From: an uncultured Clostridia bacterium
GTDB lineage: Bacteria > Bacillota > Clostridia > Oscillospirales > Oscillospiraceae
DNA length: 9,695 nt
NCBI GenBank assembly: GCA_947383645.1
Contig: CANDEH010000092.1
Coordinates: 1-9,695 of the forward strand
Direction of reading: 5' to 3'
This document shows, in pieces, positions 1-5,048 of the stretch (positions are counted from its first letter, which is position 1; each line of letters opens with the position of its first letter). The translations under genes and the position numbers were made by a program. The notes below the pieces were generated by a model. It saw only the letters and a program-made list of their open reading frames with translations, did not search any database and had not been told where the DNA came from.

Positions 1-80
1 TACTTTTCCCGCGTGGGAAAAGTAACTCGCCCCGGGGGGCGAAACCCCCGTCCCCTGCGCCGGGGCGGCGCAACGCCCCC
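1..80 (-). repeat. GC-rich palindromic intergenic repeat, left copy
   Basis: Positions 1-54 match the reverse complement of 9632-9685 with four differences in 54. The unit has a hairpin at 1-24 (10-bp stem TACTTTTCCC, loop GCGT) and a GC core at 27-50. The core can fold as TCGCCCC/GGGGCGA (27-33 with 36-42) or as CGGGGG/CCCCCG (33-38 with 45-50), but not both. Beyond the shared part lies a copy-specific hairpin, TGCGCCG/CGGCGCA (56-62 with 66-72). The left edge is cut by the window. No ORF is supported here. It looks like a REP-like dispersed element or a shared 3'-end module of a gene lying to the left; genome copy number cannot be seen from this window. Confidence 0.75.
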
Positions 81-120
81 CATGTCCGGCAAAGCGGAAA
101 GCCAACGAGCAACTTCCCCC

Positions 121-149
121 TTGCATCTCCCCTGCAACTCTGTTATGAT
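121..149 (+). promoter_or_regulatory. sigma-A promoter of queT (extended -10)
   Basis: The -35 is TTGCAT (121-126) and the -10 is TATGAT (144-149), with a 17-nt spacer. TG at 141-142 gives an extended -10. The predicted start at about 156 falls exactly at the base of the riboswitch P1 stem (157), which supports both calls. Confidence 0.75.
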
Positions 150-156
150 ACCCAGC

Positions 157-218
157 GGTGAGTTCGTAACCATCCTCACCTACCCGCCCCAGAGCGGAGA
201 AAAAACAAAACTAAGGAG
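157..218 (+). promoter_or_regulatory. preQ1-I-like riboswitch with an extra hairpin
   Basis: A perfect 6-bp stem GGTGAG/CTCACC (157-162 with 175-180) closes a loop containing TTCGTAACCATC (163-174), which resembles preQ1-I aptamer loops. Downstream is the typical A-rich tail ending in AACTAAGGAG (209-218). The GG of the tail can pair with the CC of the loop to form the H-type pseudoknot, which would bury the Shine-Dalgarno AAGGAG (213-218); control is therefore probably translational. Unusually, a small hairpin CCGC/GCGG (184-187 with 194-197) sits between P1 and the A-rich tail. The downstream gene is a queuosine-precursor transporter, which fits the ligand. The call rests on pattern recognition, not a covariance-model hit. 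Confidence 0.75.
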
Positions 219-227
219 AATATGCAC

Positions 228-719
228 ATGAGAGGAAACAAATCCCCGGCCCGCGCCATCTGTCAGGGGGCGCTGATCGCCGCCATGTATGTGGCGCTGA
301 CATACCTGGCCGCCCAGTTCGGTCTGTCCTCCGGCTTGATCCAGCTGCGCCTCAGCGAGGCGCTGTGCGTCATGCCCATCTTCACCGCCGCCGCCATCCC
401 CGGCCTGTTTTTGGGGTGCCTCTTGGCCAACGCCCTCACCGGCGCGGTGGTACTGGACGTGGTCATGGGCTCCATCGCCACGCTGATCGGCGCGGTGGGC
501 ACCTATCTGCTCCGCCGCCACCCCCGGCTGGCCCTGCTGCCTCCCATCCTGGCCAACATTATCATCGTCCCCTGGGTGTTGCGCTATGGCTACGGTATGC
601 CGGACGCCATCTGGTACATGATGGGCACTGTGGGCGCCGGGGAGGTGCTGTCGGTGGGCGTGCTGGGGTCTCTGCTCTACCTGTCCCTCCGCCGCCATGC
701 GGCCCGGCTGGCATGCTGA
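228..719 (+). CDS. queT: QueT-family queuosine precursor ECF transporter S component
   Basis: The protein has 163 aa and is almost entirely hydrophobic, with about five to six membrane segments (roughly residues 11-30, 46-70, 72-95, 101-119 and 126-153). This is the size and build of a substrate-binding S component of energy-coupling-factor transporters. Recognisable QueT features are the QLRLSEAL stretch near residue 39, GSIATLIGA near 81 and NIIIVPWVL near 110. The family imports queuosine precursors and works with a shared EcfA/EcfA'/EcfT module, which is not in this window and must be encoded elsewhere. The start at 228 is preferred over the in-frame ATG at 222 because AGGAG (214-218) is 9 nt from 228 but only 3 nt from 222. 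The gene is monocistronic: its own promoter and riboswitch lie upstream and a hairpin terminator follows. Confidence 0.9.
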   Translation: MRGNKSPARAICQGALIAAMYVALTYLAAQFGLSSGLIQLRLSEALCVMPIFTAAAIPGLFLGCLLANALTGAVVLDVVMGSIATLIGAVGTYLLRRHPRLALLPPILANIIIVPWVLRYGYGMPDAIWYMMGTVGAGEVLSVGVLGSLLYLSLRRHAARLAC

Positions 720-735
720 TGTGAATAACCCGCGG

Positions 736-765
736 GCCCCCGGAGAAGTAAGGCTCTCCGGGGGC
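736..765. terminator. bidirectional hairpin terminator between convergent genes
   Basis: A perfect 11-bp stem (736-746 GCCCCCGGAGA with 755-765) has an 8-nt loop and sits between queT (+) and the radical SAM gene (-), which converge. The plus-strand tail TCCTCTTGT is only moderately T-rich, so efficiency on either strand is inferred. Confidence 0.7.
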
Positions 766-779
766 TCCTCTTGTGCCGC

Positions 780-1652
780 TCACACGCCGGTCAGATCGAA
801 TGCCGGCGTGTACTCCGGCACGGCCGCCTCAATGCCCTGTGTGTACCCGTCGGTGATGCCCACGTTGGCCATGTAGGCCGCAGCCGCCCGAATCTCGGCT
901 CCGGTGACGCGGCGGCCCAGCAGGCCCTTTGCCTCCGGCTGGGGGGTGTACTGCGCCATCAGGGAGAAGAGCACCGCGCCCGGCGGAAAGGCGTTGGCCA
1001 CGTAGTCCAGCACCGCCTTCGTGTTCTCCAGAGCGCCAGGGAGGATCAGGTGGCGGATCAGCACACCCCGGCGCAGGAGGCCGTCCTCCCCCACTTGACA
1101 GGGCCCCGTCTGCCGCACCATCTCCTCAATGGCCGCCCTGGCGGTGTCAAAGTAGTCCGGCGCATCGCTGTACCGCGCCGCCAGGGCGGCGTCGGCGTAC
1201 TTCAGATCCGGCAGGTACACCTGCACCCGGCCCTCTAAGGACCGCAGGGTCTCCACGCGCTCATATCCGCCGGTGTTCCACACCACCGGCACGCCCAGCG
1301 GCTCCTCCAGCACCTGGCGGAGGACATGGGCGAAGTGGGTGGGGCTGACCAGATTGATGTTGTGGGCCCCCTGGGAAATGAGATCTTCAAAGATTGCCCG
1401 CAGCCGCTCCGGTGTGACGGCTCTGCCAAAGCGGCCGTGGCTGATCTGCCCGTTCTGGCAGAACACGCAGCCCAGAGGGCAGCCGGAAAAAAATACCGCG
1501 CCGCTGCCCCTGCTGCCGCTGATGCAGGGCTCCTCCCAGTGGTGGAGAGCCGCCCTGGCCACCACCGGCAGGGAGGGCATGGCGCACCGCCCCTCCCCGC
1601 GGTCCTCCGTGCGAAGCGCGCCGCACCGCCGGGGACAGAGATTGCAGAGCAT
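780..1652 (-). CDS. PflX-type radical SAM protein (pyruvate formate-lyase activase homologue)
   Basis: The protein has 290 aa. The start ATG at 1652-1650 has an ideal AAGGAGG (1667-1661) 8 nt upstream; longer in-frame starts would run over this site. The radical SAM cluster motif CX3CX2C is C58-C62-C65 (GCPLGCVFC). An N-terminal cysteine group (C3, C6, C10, C23), the segment WEEPCISG (39-46), GAHNINLVSPTHF (95-107) and YLPDLKYAD (146-154) are hallmarks of the COG1313/PflX group. The family is related to pyruvate formate-lyase activating enzyme, but no PFL-type glycyl radical enzyme is encoded here and the group's substrate is generally unassigned. It probably cleaves SAM to a 5'-deoxyadenosyl radical in the cytoplasm. 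The gene is monocistronic, converges on queT, and has its own promoter with a dyad across the start site. Confidence 0.88.
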   Translation of the reverse strand: MLCNLCPRRCGALRTEDRGEGRCAMPSLPVVARAALHHWEEPCISGSRGSGAVFFSGCPLGCVFCQNGQISHGRFGRAVTPERLRAIFEDLISQGAHNINLVSPTHFAHVLRQVLEEPLGVPVVWNTGGYERVETLRSLEGRVQVYLPDLKYADAALAARYSDAPDYFDTARAAIEEMVRQTGPCQVGEDGLLRRGVLIRHLILPGALENTKAVLDYVANAFPPGAVLFSLMAQYTPQPEAKGLLGRRVTGAEIRAAAAYMANVGITDGYTQGIEAAVPEYTPAFDLTGV

Positions 1653-1702
1653 AGGATCGGCCTCCTTACGCGCCGTATTTTTGCGTGGAAACGCAGGAAT
1701 GC

Positions 1703-1731
1703 GGGCAATTATCCATTTTGAATAATTGCCC
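1703..1731. promoter_or_regulatory. perfect 10-bp dyad overlapping the radical SAM gene's transcription start
   Basis: GGGCAATTAT (1703-1712) and ATAATTGCCC (1722-1731) are perfect inverted arms with a 9-nt spacer. On the minus strand the dyad begins directly after the -10 (1737-1732) and spans the predicted start near 1725. Because one arm lies largely upstream of +1, it is better explained as a DNA operator for a dimeric repressor than as an RNA hairpin. Confidence 0.55.
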
Positions 1732-1760
1732 AATAAATGGGAATTCAGCAGTTTTGTCAA
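1732..1760 (-). promoter_or_regulatory. sigma-A promoter of the PflX-type radical SAM gene
   Basis: Reading the minus strand, the -35 is a perfect TTGACA (1760-1755) and the -10 is TTTATT (1737-1732, 4 of 6 consensus), separated by 17 nt. The leader to the start codon at 1652 is about 73 nt. Confidence 0.65.
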
Positions 1761-2053
1761 CGCCGGCAACCTGTTTTATACTATCATTCAAGAGCCCACT
1801 GAGAGCCCCGTTTCCGCAGCCGACATTCAAAATGCAACCACAACCCGAGCCCTACCGTTTTATCCACTTATCATACGCTGTATTGTGCCTCCGGTATGTC
1901 AATTTTCCCAACTCATGGTCTTCCTAATCAAATCGCGGTTTGCCGTACTGATTATACCATGGTGAATTTTCAGTTTCAACCTGTGACTCATCAAATTGCC
2001 AGGGTTACCGGCAAACAGCTCAAAAGGTAAAAGGGCCGTCCTGTCGGGCGGAG
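1761..2053. other. gene-free, partly AT-rich intergenic block
   Basis: No coding region is supported: short ORFs on both strands lack ribosome sites and recognisable protein character. By hand count 1861-1980 is about 40% GC, far below the neighbouring genes. The block could be an extended divergent regulatory region or decayed foreign DNA; I see no transposase remnant. Confidence 0.5.
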
Positions 2054-2082
2054 TTGCGCCGGGGAGGTTTCTGTGCTATAGT
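2054..2082 (+). promoter_or_regulatory. promoter upstream of the 157-aa gene
   Basis: TTGCGC (2054-2059), a 17-nt spacer and TATAGT (2077-2082), with TG at 2074-2075 making an extended -10. The predicted start at about 2089 gives an unusually long leader of about 180 nt before the ATG at 2268. Confidence 0.55.
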
Positions 2083-2093
2083 TGAAACAATCA

Positions 2094-2215
2094 GAAAGCG
2101 GTAAAAAGAGGGCGGCAGAAAATGGCACACCGGCGGGGCGGAAGGCGCACTTGGTCTGACGCCCGCCGATGGCAGCAACAAAGCGGTTTTGATTCGCCGG
2201 GCTTTACCGATTTTC
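2094..2215 (+). repeat. nested inverted repeat in the leader of the 157-aa gene
   Basis: The outer arms are GAAAGCGGTAAA (2094-2105) and TTTACCGATTTTC (2203-2215), which pair CGGTAAA with TTTACCG and GAAA with TTTC around a G-T pair and one bulged base. A 7-bp inner stem pairs CGGCGGG (2131-2137) with CCCGCCG (2162-2168). The element is about 120 bp with roughly 12-bp imperfect terminal repeats, so it could be a structured leader RNA or a MITE-like insertion. It matches no riboswitch class I recognise. Confidence 0.4.
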
Positions 2216-2267
2216 AAGCGCTTCCGCAATAGTGCAGGACAGCGTACTTCAGCAGGGGAGGGAACCT

Positions 2268-2741
2268 ATGCGACTTTCAGAGCTCACAGCCCGCTATGAG
2301 GCCGCGCTGCGCCCCATCTTCGGAGGGCAGTTCCGCCTGAGCGATGCGGAAGGCGGCTTTGTACAGATCACGCTGGACGGGGAGCGGGACAGTTTCTCTC
2401 TGGTCCTGTACGGAGCCGGTCACGTGCGGCTGTACTGGTGCGGCGAGTGCTTCATCTTTGACAGCCGCCGGGACGATCTGGTGTCCTCCGATACCTGCGG
2501 GGAGATTGTCTACGAGGGTAAAATTGACCCGCAGACCCTTCCGCAGACGGTGATACCCCTCATCTGCCAGCTGAAGGACTGCGTCTATGTGGACAGGCAG
2601 GAGACCGTCCGGGGAAAGACGCCCTCGGGCTATGACGAAATTCGGGACTACGTCATTCGGGCAAGAACATCCGCCCCCGGAAAAACGGCGTTTTGCCTGG
2701 CCAATATCGCCCTGACCTTTGAGCTCGCCGGCTCCGGATAA
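2268..2741 (+). CDS. hypothetical protein, 157 aa, unrecognised
   Basis: The ATG at 2268 is chosen because GGGAGG (2256-2261) lies 6 nt upstream; the GTG at 2232 has no comparable site. I do not recognise the family. The protein appears soluble and cytoplasmic: there is no signal peptide or membrane segment, and the composition is acidic and mixed alpha/beta. Hydrophobic beta-like runs such as FVQITLDG and FSLVLYGAGHVRLYWCG dominate the first half, and four cysteines are scattered (WCGEC, ICQLKDC region). Codon use matches the neighbours. A separate promoter (2751-2779) follows about 10 bp after the stop, so it is probably not transcribed obligatorily with the next gene. It has its own promoter and a long structured leader, suggesting dedicated regulation. 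That it is a gene is fairly sure from its ribosome site, codon use and length. Confidence 0.75.
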   Translation: MRLSELTARYEAALRPIFGGQFRLSDAEGGFVQITLDGERDSFSLVLYGAGHVRLYWCGECFIFDSRRDDLVSSDTCGEIVYEGKIDPQTLPQTVIPLICQLKDCVYVDRQETVRGKTPSGYDEIRDYVIRARTSAPGKTAFCLANIALTFELAGSG

Positions 2742-2750
2742 GAGTCCGCA

Positions 2751-2779
2751 TTGCCACCGGCGGCGGGATATGGTACGAT
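2751..2779 (+). promoter_or_regulatory. promoter of the 352-aa / radical SAM-SPASM operon
   Basis: TTGCCA (2751-2756), a 17-nt spacer and TACGAT (2774-2779), with TG at 2771-2772 giving an extended -10. The predicted start is near 2786, leaving a leader of about 107 nt that includes a GGGAATTCCC palindrome (2801-2810). Confidence 0.6.
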
Positions 2780-2892
2780 AGGCGGCGAAAGACGCGCCGC
2801 GGGAATTCCCGGCGAGCGCTTCCCGGCGGGCGGAGCGGCCCGCGAACTGTCCGAAGCGCCAACCACACCGCCGCTTTAAAGGAGGCCGTTCC

Positions 2893-3951
2893 ATGAACCT
2901 GACCCTCTTGCAGGAGTATCTGCACCCCTACGACGAATGCCGCATTCTTGGCCGCCCCTTCTCCGCCGGCTCCTGCGCCGGGGAGCTGATTGCCCTCACC
3001 CGCCGGGGGGAGGAGACGGTGCGGCTCCACATCCTCCAGTACGACGACACCTACAGCGAGCGCCTCGCCGAGGCGGAGGCGGCGGAGTGGGAGAATCCGC
3101 CCCTGCCGCCCCCGGTAACCCGGCGGGAGACCATGCTCCAGGAGCGGGAGGGGGTGTCCCCGTCGCTGCTTGTGGAGCATGTCAAGGCCCTCCGGTGGGG
3201 GGAGGTGCGGCTGGAAACCGCCGGTTCCCAGTACGGCGTGCCGCCGGAGAACGATCTGCCCTCCGCTTTCCTGCTGGCCGCCTTTCTTCGGGAGGGGTGG
3301 CGGCCAAGTGCGCCGCTGGATGAGGCGGCGCTGGAGCGGTGCGCCCTCAGCGAGATCGAGCTGCGCTGCCATGAGCTCCCCCATCTGCCCGAGGGCGCGC
3401 CGGTGACGCTCTGCCCCGGGGAGACTACGGAGACCCATGTGTCCCAGGTCCCGGTGACACTGCGGGCGGGGGAGATGAACCTGCCGGTATCCTTCGGCGG
3501 GGACGGAGGGGCGCACACCGCCTATCTCTATCGCATGAAAATTTCCGACCTCTGGGAGGAGTACCGCGCCCTCTTCCGCGCCCACCGGAGCCGGGAGGGG
3601 CTGACGGCGGAGGACCTGGCCGCCATCGACCGCAGCGAGCGGAACCTCCTGGAGCTGCTGTCGGAGGTCTGTCCCGAGGGGATGGGTCTGCCCACGGTGG
3701 AGTACGAGATCGCCGGCGGGGAGGATATCTCCCTGGACCTCTGGAGCCGGGCGATGCTGGACGGGCCTGCGGTACCTTCGGGCAGCAGCGCCCTGCTGTT
3801 CATGGCAAAGCCCGAGGAGAAAACGGGGCCACACGGACTTCCCCTGCGCGCCTGCGCGCTCAACGGGGCGGTGCCGCTGGACACGGACACCGTGGAGGCG
3901 GAGGTGTTCCGCTGGCACCGGCGGGTGTGCCGCCCCGAGATCGTTCTATGA
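2893..3951 (+). CDS. hypothetical protein, 352 aa, first gene of a radical SAM operon
   Basis: The start is secure: AAAGGAGG (2878-2885) lies 7 nt before the ATG. I do not recognise the family. It has no signal peptide or membrane segments, is acidic and is probably cytoplasmic. The N-terminal third carries EYLHPYDECRILG (residues 8-20). A Pro-rich, Glu-rich linker follows near residues 58-80. The C-terminal half has a helical stretch from about residue 215 (SDLWEEYRALFRAHRS) through the RNLLELLSEV region, and a conserved-looking LPLRACALNG near 321. The stop codon overlaps the start of the radical SAM/SPASM gene (ATGA at 3948-3951), so the two are translationally coupled and probably work together, for example as substrate, partner or adaptor of that enzyme. 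The role is inference from gene order only. Confidence 0.8.
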   Translation: MNLTLLQEYLHPYDECRILGRPFSAGSCAGELIALTRRGEETVRLHILQYDDTYSERLAEAEAAEWENPPLPPPVTRRETMLQEREGVSPSLLVEHVKALRWGEVRLETAGSQYGVPPENDLPSAFLLAAFLREGWRPSAPLDEAALERCALSEIELRCHELPHLPEGAPVTLCPGETTETHVSQVPVTLRAGEMNLPVSFGGDGGAHTAYLYRMKISDLWEEYRALFRAHRSREGLTAEDLAAIDRSERNLLELLSEVCPEGMGLPTVEYEIAGGEDISLDLWSRAMLDGPAVPSGSSALLFMAKPEEKTGPHGLPLRACALNGAVPLDTDTVEAEVFRWHRRVCRPEIVL

Positions 3952-4796
3952 GCAGATTGAAGCGCGTCTATATGGAGATCACCAACCGGTGCAATCTCCG
4001 CTGTAGCTTCTGCCCCGGCACCCGGCGGCCTCCCCGGGACATGACGGCGGGGGAGTTCGCCCTTCTGGCCGGGCGGGCGCGGCCCTATGCCGACTACTTC
4101 TACCTGCACGTCATGGGAGAGCCCCTGCTCCACCCGGAGCTGGGGGAGATTTTGGAAATCTGCGCCGGCCTGGACGCCAAAGTCTGTCTCACCACCAACG
4201 GCGTTCTTCTGCCCGGACAGCAGGAAACCCTGCTGCCCGCCTCCGCCCTCTACAAGTGCAGCGTGTCCCTGCACAGTATGGAGGGCAACGGTGCGGGGGA
4301 GCTCACCGGCTACCTCCAATCCGTGTGGGACTTCGCTGTTCAGGCGGCCGGCCGGGGAATAATCTGCGCCCTGCGGCTCTGGAATATGGGCGGAGCGGAC
4401 CGCCGCAACCGGGAGATTCTGGACTTTTTGGCCGAAAGAACCGGCGTCCACCCCCTGACCTGCCCCCAGCCCCGGCGGGGCAGCTGGCGTCTGGGGGAGC
4501 AGCTCTACCTGGAGCAGGCGGAGCGGTTCGACTGGCCCGACCTCACCGCGCCGGAATCCGGAACCGCCTTCTGCCGGGCTCTCCGGGACCAGATCGCCGT
4601 CCTTGCCGACGGCACGGCGGTCCCCTGCTGCCTGGACCACGAGGGGGATATCCCGCTGGGGAACCTGTTCTGCCAGACCCTGCCGGAGATTCTGGACAGC
4701 CCCCGGGCCAGGGCCCTCTATGAGGGCTTTTCCCGCCGCCAGCCCTCCGAGGCGCTCTGCCGCCGCTGCGGCTACGCCACCCGCTTTGGGATGTAG
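3948..4796 (+). CDS. radical SAM/SPASM domain protein
   Basis: The protein has 282 aa. The 4Fe-4S motif CX3CX2C is C15-C19-C22 (CNLRCSFC), followed by MGEPLLHP (56-63, the GGE-like SAM-binding motif) and TTNG (82-85). A C-terminal SPASM/twitch-like cysteine set comprises C209, C227-C228, C242 and the terminal pair C271-X2-C274, which would hold one auxiliary cluster. The family covers peptide-modifying enzymes (RiPP maturases, anaerobic sulfatase-maturase relatives) and others; the substrate here is unknown. The start at 3948 lies inside the stop of the 352-aa gene (ATGA) and has no strong ribosome site of its own, implying coupled translation. The in-frame GTG at 3927 would lengthen the overlap and lacks support. 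No short precursor-peptide gene is evident beside it. Confidence 0.88.
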   Translation: MSRLKRVYMEITNRCNLRCSFCPGTRRPPRDMTAGEFALLAGRARPYADYFYLHVMGEPLLHPELGEILEICAGLDAKVCLTTNGVLLPGQQETLLPASALYKCSVSLHSMEGNGAGELTGYLQSVWDFAVQAAGRGIICALRLWNMGGADRRNREILDFLAERTGVHPLTCPQPRRGSWRLGEQLYLEQAERFDWPDLTAPESGTAFCRALRDQIAVLADGTAVPCCLDHEGDIPLGNLFCQTLPEILDSPRARALYEGFSRRQPSEALCRRCGYATRFGM

Positions 4797-4947
4797 GGCT
4801 TGCCTGCAACTGTCAAAGCGGCGGGCGGCGGATCTGTTTGCCGGACTGCGGAAAACCCCGGAGAGCGCAGCGCGTCCCTTGAATTTTTCCTTACCTGACA
4901 GAAAATCCCTCGCCGCCGGGTATCCCGCGTTGTTTGAGAAAGCATGG

Positions 4948-4975
4948 AATTAATCGACCTGTGCGTCAATTGATT
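4948..4975. other. imperfect dyad upstream of mutY
   Basis: AATTAATCGAC (4948-4958) and GTCAATTGATT (4965-4975) are inverted arms matching at 9 of 11 positions; both mismatches become G-U pairs in RNA, giving an 11-bp helix with a 6-nt loop. No T-tract follows, so it is not a clear terminator. It lies in the 252-bp gap between the SPASM gene and mutY, in which I find no convincing promoter. Confidence 0.35.
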
Positions 4976-5048
4976 CCGTGCTCCCTTAACAGGCCGCGGT
5001 CTTATCACACCTCCACCCCTTACTTTTCTATCAGAGCAGAATAATACG

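Noticed and set aside
780..1652. QueE-like queuosine enzyme because of proximity to queT
   Set aside because: Sequence blocks around the CX3CX2C motif match the PflX group, not QueE. The gene converges on queT and is regulated separately.
2020..2229. 69-codon minus-strand frame in the leader region
   Set aside because: No ribosome site and no recognisable protein. It overlaps the inverted-repeat leader, and its basic, Pro-rich composition is typical of a spurious frame.
2653..3918. 421-codon minus-strand open frame opposite the 352-aa gene
   Set aside because: It is Pro/Arg/Gly-rich shadow coding with no ribosome site. The plus strand has AAAGGAGG, a promoter and an ATGA junction.
2893..4796. 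RiPP biosynthetic cluster with a precursor peptide
   Set aside because: The SPASM enzyme makes this tempting, but no short ORF with a leader/core layout, no protease and no dedicated exporter lies beside it.
5021..5029. TACTTTTCT before mutY resembles one arm of the terminal repeat hairpin
   Set aside because: Only nine bases match and the complementary arm and GC core are missing, so chance is sufficient.
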